This document shows, in pieces, positions 8,510 to 18,165 of a stretch of 18,816 nt of DNA. This DNA is from Hydnum rufescens UP504 (Eukaryota; Basidiomycota; Agaricomycetes; Cantharellales; Hydnaceae). The position numbers were made by a program, and so were the translations under genes. The notes beneath the pieces were generated by a model. That model worked only from the letters and a program-made list of their open reading frames with translations. It was not told where the DNA came from and searched no databases. The DNA is taken from NCBI GenBank assembly GCA_014904985.1, contig MU129039.1, positions 84,479 to 103,294 on the forward strand, in the 5' to 3' direction. How positions within the stretch are numbered: position 1 is the first letter of the stretch; every line of letters starts with the position of its first letter.

Positions 8510-10793
8510 TAGAAGCAACAGATCGAAGTTGAAAGAGGAAGCCTTGCATGTCCAGCCTGTAAGCGGCCCCTTTCTTTATGGAGGAAGGAAAGTAATAATG
8601 CTGTCCTGTCTGCAAAGACGAAGCCCCAGGCTTTGGGGGCCAAATCTAGGGTTAAGACCTACCAAAAACGCTCCACCCAACCCCACAACATTGGCAAGGA
8701 ACCAGAAAAGGCAGCCGATCCTCCGCAGGCCCCTCAGAAGTCGCAAACAGGAAGAAGGGGAGGCTCGGATCCAGCAAGGTTGATGGCGTTGTTCTTCAAA
8801 GCCCAACCAGGCCCTCCTCCTCTTCCAATGCTTCCATGGGACATCCTCTCCCTGACATTAACCCTACACCTATGCCTACCCCACACCTACCCTCATTCCA
8901 GCCCTAGCCCCTATCGAAACCCTCATTTCCGACCTATTCCCAATATCCCCCCACGTTCCCAAACAAGACCCTGAGGCTGCAGAAGTAGCTGAAGGCCTCG
9001 AAGGCCTAGGGGATGAAGGCGACGGCTTCTCCGAGTTTCCTGCTGATCAATTTGAAGAGCCCCCTGGGCTCTGAGGAGGAGCAAAGGGGGTTGTTGGCCT
9101 TCCTACTGTCTCTGAAACCGAGGCGTTTGGCCCCAATGCCTGCATAAGGCCTATTCAAAGGGCCCCGGGAGGACCCTTGAAGGAGGACGCAGGGCTCCTA
9201 GTTCATCTGAATCCAATCGCATGTTCCATCATTTGAAGACTCCACCACAGATGGGGAATATATGTCTGGCCTTGAAGAGGCGATGAACAACGAGAGAAAC
9301 CCAAAGGACCTAGCTAGGCTAGAGGCTGAAAGGGCGATGAGGCTTGAGGCCCGGCAAGCCAGGGCTGCAGAAATGGCTGAAGAGCACACTGAGTGGCGTT
9401 GCCGGACCAAAGGAAAGGGAAGGAGACTGAGGTGGAGGCGGATGATGAGGCCAAAGAAGAGGAATTCGATGAAGCCCATACAAAGCCCTTGGTCTCAAGG
9501 CTCACTAAATCCCAGACCAAGTGTGTTAAACAGCAGGCGGAGGAAGAAAGGGAACGATATGCCGCCCTAGCCCACGAGATGCAGGTCCCCACTGAGCTTG
9601 TCCTGCAAACCGCTCATGCTCCAAACAGGGAAATCATCGCGGAGGGCCTTGGAACGATTTTACCCGGCTCTACTCTGCAGAGAATCCTGACCATGGTGAG
9701 CCTTTTGAATTCAGAGATTTTCTGGGCCTATACCAACTGCTTGAAGGTTTGGCTGTAGCAGAGCTCTCAGAGATCTATTGAAAAGAGAAGGCAAAAGCCT
9801 CCAAGGAGGGAAAGGAGGGCTACAAAATGTGGGCCAGAAATATCTCTATTCAACTGGAGGAAATCGAAGCCAAAGTAAACTGGAAAACATTTTCGGGCTC
9901 CTCAAGGGCCCCCATCCTCAAAAAACTGGGAAAAGATTTGAGCGAAAAGGTATGCTTTAATACTGCCCTTATTATCAAAGGGCTTCATTGAGGAAGGGAA
10001 TTCCTAATCTCGCCAAAACTACAACCTCTACGACTTAGCTGCTGTTGGCTTTGTGACTGCCCTGGATCCAACTGACGGTGCTGCCATTGCCAATGCTTCA
10101 GTCTTTGCCCCTTCCAAAAAAATTGGGGATATTGTTGAACAAATCTTCTGGACACCTGCAAACAAACGGAAGTTTATGTACAGCCTTGGGTGGGGCCATC
10201 CTATTGACTGATTGAGGGGGGTATTTCTGATTCCAGTTCTTAGTGCTTTGAATCTCACTGAAGCTGAGACATTTGAGCCCTTGATTAAAGGGTGGGAGGC
10301 CTATGCAGAGGCCAACCCCCTGGAGGATCTTCACTCCACAGTGTCAGGAAAACTCCTTGAGATGGCGAGTAAGTACCTGCGCACTGTTAAAGGTCCCCTG
10401 TATGGAAGGGCTGATCCTCATTGGGCGCCTTTCACAGATAGAGTTCTCAAACAAAACGGTGTCCTTGAAAGCTGGGCAAAGAAAGGGTGGCCCTATGTTG
10501 GGTTAGCAAACATCATCTATGACCTCCTTAACAAGGATAAGGGGGTGTCCTTCCGAATTCATAATTGGCCCTCCACGTGTCCTGTCTCTAAGAAGGCGAA
10601 ACCTACATCCAAAGCGAACTGAAATGTGTACTGCAAAGCATAGTCGTTGGCTTTGTGAAAGGAGCCCACAGCCGACAAGAAGGATACCCCCTTGTAATTC
10701 CTGGAACAATCCTGTATATGGAGGCGTTTTCCAGGGGTAAGTCTCCAATGTCCACTGGGGCGGGAAAGAGCAAGGGGCTAATGGCATAAACAG

Positions 10794-11463
10794 AATCTGT
10801 AAATGTTGAGGATATGGAGGATGGGAATCTCCCCTTGGTCTTTGATCAGAAGAAGAACCCCCTTTTACACCTATGGGACAGCACCAAATGGAGAAAGATG
10901 GATGCTGCTCAAAAGGCTAAGGAAGGAAAGAACAGGGCCAAGATGAACAAGGCCCTATGGGACACTGGTGGCAAGTCCTCTGCCATCGTTAATGTTGTGT
11001 CTTCAGGTGAGTCTCCTGCAAAGGGGCTTTTTGGCCCATGGGTTTAAATGAGCCAAAAGCTGTCTTGTTGCTCAAAAAATACCCCTTCTAGATTTGGAAG
11101 ATACTCCGCCCAGCTTCAGAGAGGCATCGGATGATGGTTCAGGGGCAGAAATTGCCCCCCAAAGGTCTTCAAAGACAAAACTATGTAAGTAATGCTCCAA
11201 ATGGGAAGAGGCCTCCCTTCTAATAACTGTGGCAGGGGTTGGAATGTGCAGCATCCCCTAGGACTCAAGAACCTAGAAAGATGGCGAAGTCTGTGCATAA
11301 GGAGGCTGATTTGAACCAAGGTGCTGCTGGTATGCCTCTGTTAGTTCGTGCAGGACCTGAACAATATCTGATGGGGTCAAGATAGGATCCAAGAGTACTC
11401 AAATCCATAAACCCAGTGCTGGCCAAAAGGCGTCATCCTGCCAAGAACCAAACTTGGGCCGTA
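10794..11463 (+). other. Run of four symmetric phase 1-1 exons in gene A
   Basis: Exons 10794-11006 (213 nt), 11092-11184 (93 nt), 11252-11329 (78 nt) and 11386-11463 (78 nt) are all flanked by phase-1 introns and are all multiples of three. Every join I tested keeps the most protein-like frame: G|E SVNVED, S|D LEDTPP, L|S SPRTQEP, A|G SKSTQIH. Such exons can be skipped, duplicated or shuffled without shifting the frame. The encoded segments are charged and probably disordered. Confidence 0.6.
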
Positions 11464-11520
11464 GTAAGTACAGTTCCCCCTGATGGAGCCATAACTGATA
11501 TGTTGTGCCTTGTATGAAAG

Positions 11521-12092
11521 GTAAAAGAAGGGGTCAATCCTCTAATAGGAGGGAGGATGCCTCCTTAGAACCGTTCCATCGCACAAAAAAGGACAGAGAC
11601 AGGGGTCTATCTCCTTCCCCTACCGAGGGAAGGGTTCCCAGCCGACATCGCAGATCTCCCTCTTGGAACAGAGGTAGGGATCGACGCCCTGAAAAAAAGG
11701 ACCCTGGTCGATCTCATTCCCCTACTCCTACTGAAGGAGGGGCTCTGAGCCGACGTCAAAGATCTCCCTCTTGGAACAGGGGTAGGGATAGATACAGGCA
11801 ATGGCGAGAAAGGTCCCCTCCCCCTCAAGAAAGCATAGGAGTGCCAGAGGAAGTCTGGACAGGACCAAGCGGAGCCATCATCCCAGCCCTCCCCAGGACT
11901 CTGATGCCTCTGCCTCATCGGATCAAGTCTCTTTGAGTCGTAACAACTATGGTCCATCTCCCTGCCCTACTCCCTGACCCGATACCCAACCTGCTTCCAG
12001 GCCCCACTTTTCATCAAAGCTTGAACCCAAGAGGGCCCCCAAGCAATCTGGGGATGAAATTGTAGACCCCCGGCCAAGCAAATGCTCAAAAG
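11521..12092 (+). other. Arg/Ser-rich tail exon of gene A
   Basis: The exon opens after acceptor GTATGAAAG (11520) in phase 1 and reads KRRGQSSNRRED. It then repeats a unit of the type RSPSWNRGRDR twice, each preceded by SPTEGR or TPTEGG. The frame shifts by one base near 11840, close to a C-rich run, then continues as RGSLDRTKRSHHPSPP and a basic SKLEPKRAPKQ stretch. Arg/Ser-rich tails are common in nuclear RNA-processing proteins, but this alone does not assign a role. Confidence 0.6.
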
Positions 12093-12248
12093 GTAAATCC
12101 AGGGTATGGTCCTCCTGTTGAAATTGTCCTTACTCATGTGTATCAACCTATAGAGACTGGTGAGGGTAAGGATTCAAGGAAGAATCCATCTAAAAGTAAG
12201 TACTACCTAACAATTGTTAGAACTGATGGCTTATTGAATATATCATGA

Positions 12249-12639
12249 AAGCAGGGCATTAAACAGCCTGCCCTCTTTCCTGCTAGCCCCCTTTACCCAT
12301 GCTTTGCCTAGCTCCTTCCCCTTTTATCCCCCTTTTACTTTTACTGCTTTTCCCCTTCTTGCTCCCATATGCTTTTCCCCTGTTCTTGCCTCCCTTTATT
12401 TACCACATACAGTTGAAATGAAAATACAAGTCTTGCTTGAATATATACATCTGGTATTCCCTACTTGAATACAACCAAAATAAAAGAAAAATGTGTCTAT
12501 TTATTTATTTGAATGCAAAATACTTGGGTTGGGTCATGGGCTGAGTGGTGCAGAATAAGGGTTCCAAACTATCAACCCCCAGTCTAAGTGGAGGCCCAAA
12601 GGCCCTAATGGCAAGAGATGGTTGGGCTCATATGCAGAC
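12249..12639. other. Intergenic segment with long pyrimidine tract
   Basis: Positions 12285-12405 are strongly C/T-rich, followed by an A-rich segment (about 12415-12500) with AATAAAAG near 12478. This could be the 3' region of gene A. No exon is supported. The first degenerate units of the following array appear from about 12640. Confidence 0.4.
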
Positions 12640-14220
12640 CTGGCAGGCTCATGGTGGCTCATGGTGAATCCAATGGGTATTATGATCAGTCTCACAAAAT
12701 TTTATGGCCCTACCTATGGGTGTCATGCCCCAACTCATGAGTCTGAAGGTCAAACCCATGGGTGTCATGACTTGACTCATGAGTCTGAAGGTCAAACCCA
12801 TGGGTGTCATGCCCCAACTCATGAGTCTGGAGGTCAAACCCATGGGTGTCATGCCCCAACTCATGAGTCTGGAGGTCAAACCCATGGGTGTCATGCCCCA
12901 ACTCATGAGTCTAGGAGTCAAACCCATGGGTGGCATGCCCCAACTCATGAGTCTGGAGGTCAAACCCATGGGTGTCATGCCCCAACTCATGAGTCTAGGA
13001 GTCAAACCCATGGGTGGCATGCCCCAACTCATGAGTCTGGAGGTCAAACCCATGGGTTTCATGACTTGACTCATGGGTCTAGGGGTCAAACCCATGGGTT
13101 TCATTGCTTGAGTCATGAGTCTAGGGGTCAAACCCATGGGTTTCATTGCTTGAGTCATGAGTCTAGGGGTCAAACCCATGGGTTTCATGACTTGACTCAT
13201 GAGTCTAGGGGTCAAACCCATGGGTTTCATGACTTGACTCATGAGTCTAGGGGTCAAACCCATGGGTTTCATGACTTGACTCATGAGTCTGGAGGTCAAA
13301 CCCATGGGTGTCATGCCCCAACTCATGAGTCTAGGGGTCAAACCCATGGGTTTCATGACTTGACTCATGAGCCTTGGTGTCCAACCCATGGGTCTAGGGA
13401 CCCCACTCATGGGCCTAGGGGTCTGCCCCATGGGTCTGAGGACCCCACTCATGGGCCTAGGGGTCCAACCCATGGGTCTAGGGGTCCAACCCATGGGTCT
13501 GAGGACCCCACTCATGGGCCTAGGGGTCCAACCCATGGGTCTAGGGGTCCAACCCATGGGTCTAAGGACCCCACTCATGGGCCTAGGGGTCCAACCCATG
13601 GGTCTAGGGGTCCAACCCATGGGTCTAAGGACCCCACTCATGGGTCTAGGGGTCCAACCCATGGGTCTAAGGATCCCACTCATGGGTCTAGGGGTCCAAC
13701 CCATGGGTCCAGGGGTCCAACCCATGGGTCTAAGGACCCAACTCATGGGTCTAGGGATCCAACCCATGGGTCTAGGGATCCAACCCATGGGTCTAAGGAC
13801 CCCACTCATGGGCAAAGGGGTCCAAACCATGGGTATAGATGGCCAACCAATGGGTCTAAGGACCCAACTCATGGGTCTTCATGGCATACCCATGGGTCTG
13901 ATGACCCAACCCAAGGGCCTAGGGCTCCAACCCATGGGTCTGATGACCCAACTCATGAGTCTGGAGGGTAATCCCATGAATCTGAGCAACCAATTCATGG
14001 TCTATGGGTCCAACCCATGGGGTCTGATGACTTAGCCCATGAGTCTAGGGGTCAACCCCATGAGTGGGAGGACCTAACCCATGTGTCTAAGGGTCATACC
14101 CATGGGTCTGATGACCTTTCCCATGAGGGTTCTTGTCAATACCATGCCCAGATCATGATTTAGCACTGTCCCCTCATGAGTCAATGTGGTCCCACTCATG
14201 AGTCTGTGATGGGTCAAGGG
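12640..14220. repeat. Tandem array 1: 21-bp period with alternating 10-bp palindromes
   Basis: The array has roughly 70 units of 21 bp, clear from 12711 to about 14140 and degenerate at both edges. Most units contain one of two perfect 10-bp palindromes, ACCCATGGGT or ACTCATGAGT. In the left part they alternate, giving a 42-bp higher-order unit. In the right part (about 13380-13800) ACCCATGGGT dominates and units group in threes (63 bp). As 21 is a multiple of three, several frames on both strands stay open for hundreds of codons (for example 12622-13971 plus and 12649-13872 minus); these are not evidence of a protein. The left part also contains TGACTCA or its complement. Confidence 0.95.
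13055..13375. promoter_or_regulatory. Cluster of TGASTCA (Gcn4/AP-1-type) sites inside array 1
   Basis: TTGACTCATG or TTGAGTCATG occurs in seven repeat units between about 13060 and 13370, mostly 42 bp apart, and once more near 12773. TGASTCA is the known consensus of Gcn4/AP-1-class bZIP proteins. The match is exact, but binding is not shown. The motif arises in one subtype of the repeat and may be incidental. Confidence 0.4.
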
Positions 14221-14346
14221 ACCCTTTGGGTCCTCTCCTGTGCAGTAAAAGCCAACCCAAAGGGTGTCTAATCTGTCTGCCTGGGCTGGGAGAAACATGA
14301 CATTTTTGATTGATGCCCGAGGCCCAACACCACCCCATCAGTTTCA
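14221..14346. other. Junction between array 1 and gene B
   Basis: No repeat units are clear here. An acceptor-like CACCCCATCAG ends at 14341, just before the open frame of gene B, so a 5' intron or an upstream exon may lie within or before the array. An ATG at 14297 opens a short frame (MTFLIDARGPTPPHQ) that does not join in phase. Confidence 0.3.
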
Positions 14347-16800
14347 TTGCCTTCCCCTCATAAGGACTCTACTGCCCTGGCCCCTTGTTTGAAGAAGAGG
14401 CCCGCCTTGGCCCCTGACAATGAAGCCTCTGAAATTCCAAAACTCCCCAAGCGACCAAAGACATACGGCACTGGGGCTGCAGGAGGGTCATCACAAAGTA
14501 ATGGTCCCATCCTCCATCTTCCCCAAAACCATGAAGTTGAGGAAACGGGCTCCCTGGGTGAGATGGAGGGGCAGTCCTGTGAGATATTGCTCAGGGACTT
14601 GCAGCCCTGGCCCTTGAGCCTGGCATCCCCGAATCCGGACACAGCCTCCACAAAGATGGGTCCCAATGTTGAATCATCAGGCCTCCACACTCAGCAGACC
14701 AGTAAGGGGTCTCTTCTCAGGGCTACTATGTCTGAAGAGCTTGATGATGTGGAACATGTCCTCATGGAGTCTGAGATGGAGGAGACCCCTGCTGGGTCAC
14801 CATCAGCACTTGGGGCAGGTTTGGGCTTGAGCGATGAGGAAGGAGAGCTGGGAGCTCTGTTGGGAATTGGGGCTTCTGGTCTCGAAGGCAATGGAGGACC
14901 GCTACCAGGGACAGGTCTGGAAGAGAGGGAGGTGGCTAATGCTGAGGGATCTAGTGCTTTGCCAGAGACTGTTGCGTTTCTGAAAGCCTCCAAGGACAAG
15001 AATGTTCAGCATCACCTAGAGAAGGAGCAGGCAGCCCTCTCTAAACTCCCTGCCCTCAAGGTTCTGACCACAAGCATGCCTTCTGAGGAATGCATCACCA
15101 TGCCTGTAGAGGCACAAGGGCCCACTGATTCCCCTGTGGAGCAAGTAGTCCCAGCTGCCACAGTCTTGCAGGGACCTTCGTCCACTCTTACCAAGAGTCA
15201 AACAGTGCAACTGCGCTGGGAACTGTGGGCAGTAATGGAGAAAACGGCCAAAGAGAAGGCAGAGAGTCTCGACGTTCAACCTTCAACAGTTTTCAAGCTC
15301 TTAGGAGAATTGTTCAGTGCCCAGTCCTACAGGGAGAATATTTGGAACTCCTTCCAATCTGTGTACAAAGCCGAACATCTGGAAGTTAAAGGTGGGGGTA
15401 CTTGGCCTTTGTAGGAGGAACAAGATACTGATGGTTTGTGACTCTTCAGACGTTGGCACAATAAAGGCTGCCTATGAGGCAGAAGTCAAGGAGGTTGGCG
15501 ATCATGGAGAGTTTGAGTTCAGGAAATGGTGCATAGGTCTCAAGGAGCAGGCTGAACGTGTCAAAGTGGACCAGATGGCCTCTAAACTGGACTCCAACAC
15601 TCAAGCCAAAGTGATACGAGAGAAAGGTATGGAGTTGTCTGAAATGGTCTGTGCCTTTCATTATGTGAGCCAGTTCTCTGTGCTGATATTGATTCCTTTG
15701 TCCAGGCCTGTGTCACAAGCAACCTCCATGACATGGAGATATTTGGACTTGTACTGTGTAGGGATGCTATTGAACTGAATGGTGCTGTGGCCGCCACCAT
15801 TTTCTCCAGCAGCCTGGAGACTAGCGACATCCTTCGACGACATATATGGACAGATGACATATGTTGAAAGATCATGGCAGATCTTTAGTAAGTGACAAGG
15901 AACTCTGGCCCAGGGATTGGTGGATTAACCCTATTCCTATTCTTCTCCAATGTAGCCAGGTCCATACCCAGCAGCATAATAGCCTCTCTGAGGACCCACT
16001 GGAGACGTGGATATGCCTCAAGACCTCTATCAACACTGCTCAGGGGCTGTCTGGTGCTCAGCAAGTCCTGAGGACTTATATGTCAAGGGCCTGGATGAAT
16101 GTGATAAGTAAGCATCGTTGCATTGGCTGGAAATAAAAATCTGATGAATGTGTGAAATTGCTGCCAGACCAGGGGCTTGGAAGAGAAGACACCAAGGCAG
16201 CCTTTGAAAACCTTGGGAAGAGAATGTACACTGGCTGGGGAAAGCCTATGTTCTACATGAAAAACTTTCCAGCAAATGTCCAACTCACCAGAATGGAGTC
16301 CCTAACAAATGAAGAATGGTGGGCTATACTCCAAGCTTGCACTGTGGGCCTATTAGAGAAGGATGGGGATGAGGTTAAAGTCATCCCAAACAGTCGGGTC
16401 CAAATTATGCAGTACAGGGTGCATAAAGAAATGACTAAGACACTGTGGCTGGAGGGTTTTGGGGATACAGCCCTAATCCTATCAACTGACAAGAAGGCTG
16501 TGTTGACAGTTTCTGAAGTGAAGAAGTTTCAAGACGAGTTGGCTGCCTTCAAGAAGTCCCAGAAGGGGAAGGGGAAGGCAAAGGAACCTGGTAAGAAGGG
16601 ATAAGTCTGAGTTATGCTTCATTATTAGCTGATTCTTGTGGATTCCCAGCCACTCCTACTGTTTACATTTCCAAAAATAGTGAGTATTTCTACTTGATCA
16701 AAAATCATTGGAGCTCATAGGACTATGGATGGTAAAGAATCAGGCCAAAGTAGTCGCCAAGGTGCCACTCACAGTGAAGGGGATGAGGGCCCAGAAACTG
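14347..16800 (+). CDS. Gene B: nearly intact paralogue of gene A
   Basis: The frame is open from before 14347 (the codon there is TTG; the real start is unresolved) to 15391. Introns 15392-15449 (phase 1), 15665-15705 (phase 0, only 41 nt), 15888-15955 (phase 2), 16108-16167 (phase 1) and 16591-16649 (phase 1) all join frames correctly. The product, about 690 residues, has a basic start (LPKRPKTYG), an acidic middle, LTKSQT and ENIWNSFQSVYKAEH. It then has GMELSEMVC, NLHDMEIFGLV, GAVAATIF, NFP, AILQACTVGLLE and a Lys-rich end (KGKGKAKEPG). The order matches gene A. The intron after MNVI matches gene A's intron after LLEMA in phase and donor. One TGA at 15865-15867 (Arg would fit) interrupts the frame. 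The 3' end is uncertain: after 16650 it may use a 41-nt intron (16680-16720) or end in an acidic stretch (GDEGPETEEE, TAA near 16807). It lacks the Arg/Ser tail of gene A. Function is unknown. Confidence 0.65.
15392..15449 (+). other. Gene B intron, 58 nt
   Basis: Donor GTGGGG, acceptor GACTCTTCAG. It joins in phase 1, giving LEVK|D VGTIK and linking two otherwise separate frames into one reading. Confidence 0.65.
16108..16167 (+). other. Gene B intron, 60 nt, position shared with gene A
   Basis: Donor GTAAGC, acceptor CTGCCAG, phase 1 (codon A|AC, Asn). Gene A has an intron at 10369-10437 with donor GTAAGT, also splitting an A|AT Asn codon at the equivalent place. The shared position and phase support common descent of the two genes. 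Confidence 0.7.
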
Positions 16801-16910
16801 AGGAGGAATAAAGGTCTTACCTTGTGGCCTATGTACATATCCCTTACATTGTCAAATATGACCTCCTCTGGTATATTTCTGGAAAGCCCAGGTGTTCCCC
16901 TTGTAATGAC

Positions 16911-17910
16911 TACTTGAGGAGTTGTAGGAGTCACTCTAGGAGTTGTAGCAAGTGTTCTAGAATGTATAGCAAGTGTTCCACTTGCGATAGTAGGCATTCT
17001 ATCCAGTTTTATGGGTCCCAGCAAGTGTTCTATAGGTCATAGCAAGTGTTTGATACATCATAGCAAGTGTTTGATAGGTCATAGCAAGTGTTCTATTCAT
17101 CATAGCAAGTGTTTTATTGGTCATAGCAAGTGTTTTATGGATCATAGCAAGTGTTTATGGATCATAGCATGTGTTTTATGGATTGTAGCAAGTGTTTTAT
17201 GGGTCATAGCAAGTGTTTTATGGATTGTAGCAAGTGTTTTATGGGTCATAGCAAGTGTTTTATGGATCATAGCAAGTGTTTTATGGGTCATAGCAAGTGT
17301 TTTATGGATCATAGCAAGTGTTCTATGGGTCATAGCAAGTGTTTTATGGATCATAGCAAGTGTTTTATGGATCATAGCAAGTGTTCTATGGGTCGTAGCA
17401 AGTGTTTTATGGATCATAGCAAGTGTTCTATGGGTCGTAGCAAGTGTTGTATAGATCATAGCATGTGTTTTATGGGTCGTAGCAAGTGTTGTATAGATCA
17501 TAGCATGTGTTTTATGGGTTGTAGCAAGTGTTGTATAGATCATAGCATGTGTTTTATGGGTTGTAGCAAGTGTTGTATAGATCATAGCAAGTGTTTTATG
17601 GGTTGTAGCAAGTGTTGTATAGATCATAGCAAGTGTTTTATGGGTTGTAGCAAGTGTTGTATAGATCATAGCAAGTGTTTTATGGGTTGTAGCAAGTGTT
17701 GTATAGATCATAGCAAGTGTTTTATGGGTTGTAGGAAGTGTTGTATAGGTCATAGCAAGTGTTGTATAGGTCATAGCAAGTGTTCTATAGGTCATAGCAA
17801 GTGTTCTATAGGTCATAGCAAGTGTTTTATAGGTCATAGCAGGTGTTTGATTCGTCATAGCAAGTGTTCTACAGGTGATAGCAAGTGCTCTAGGAGTAGT
17901 AGCAAGTGAT
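16911..17910. repeat. Tandem array 2: 21-bp unit, about 48 copies
   Basis: The unit is GTCATAGCAAGTGTTTTATG plus one base, with variants GATCATAG, TTGTAG and GTATAG. It is clear from about 17030 to 17870 and degenerate at both ends. In the centre, units alternate in pairs (42 bp). One unit near 17150 lacks a T (20 bp), which shifts all frames there. Both strands are open over long stretches: plus reads as CFMGHSK heptads, minus as TLAMTHK heptads. Neither shows an exon context, so I treat the array as non-coding. Its sequence differs from array 1 apart from ATGGGTC, but the period is the same. Confidence 0.95.
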
Positions 17911-18165
17911 ATGACATACCATAGCAGGTACTGGCCTGCTATCAGGAAACCCTTCAAGGGTATGTTTGAAAACCTTAAAAAGGGCCTTCAAGGGTCAAAA
18001 GTAGTCGCCCTAAGCTGATGATCATGCCCATCGTCATGTGGAATGCCCTGCACAGAGCCAAAATCTGTTTGTAAGTCAGAAAATTTCGTTGTCGAGCATA
18101 ACATGTTCTACCCAAACTCACTGTTCTTTGAATGGTTGGACCATGCCATATAATCCGGAGTATCC
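17911..18165. other. Intergenic segment upstream of gene D
   Basis: The segment is unique sequence after array 2. No exon or clear promoter element is visible; it presumably includes the promoter of gene D. Confidence 0.35.

Larger units (their letters stand above)
8400..12248 (+). pseudogene. Gene A: multi-exon gene of an uncharacterised fungal family with Arg/Ser-rich tail, broken
   Basis: The start is ATG 8400 (MAKKPRHTK). Supported introns are 8559-8617 (phase 0), 10369-10437, 10737-10793, 11007-11091, 11185-11251, 11330-11385, 11464-11520 and 12093-12153 (all phase 1); an intron starting near 9696 is likely. In order the product shows a Lys/Arg- and Pro-rich start, an acidic linker, a charged helical part (from about 9262), LTKSQT, then GKDLSEKVC and NLYDLAAVGFV. 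After these come GWPYVGLANI, HNWP, CVLQSIVVGFVK, VIPGTILYM and a long Arg/Ser tail. Breaks include frame changes in the 8800-9000 stretch and near 9390, 10590 and 11840, and in-frame TGA at 9072, 9779, 10209 and 11975. The motif order matches gene B. It also resembles, from memory, repeated Agaricomycete hypothetical proteins with an NWP motif; their function is not established. The exact end is uncertain: either the TGA at 12246 or a donor GTAAGT near 12196. Confidence 0.6.

Noticed and set aside
12649..13872. 407-codon minus-strand open frame, and 449-codon plus-strand open frame at 12622-13971
   Set aside because: Both follow directly from a stop-free unit of 21 bp (7 codons). Several frames on both strands are open at once and there is no exon context.
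3710..16800. Retrotransposon or DNA transposon enzymes
   Set aside because: No reverse transcriptase, integrase, RNase H, DDE or helicase motif was visible in any frame of the reconstructed genes. A mobile origin remains only an inference from decay and repetition.
12640..17910. CRISPR array
   Set aside because: The repeats are contiguous with no unique spacers, and the context is eukaryotic with introns.
17142..17957. 271-codon minus-strand and 252-codon plus-strand open frames in array 2
   Set aside because: These are explained by the 21-bp period without stops; a 20-bp unit breaks the frame and no splice or start context is seen.
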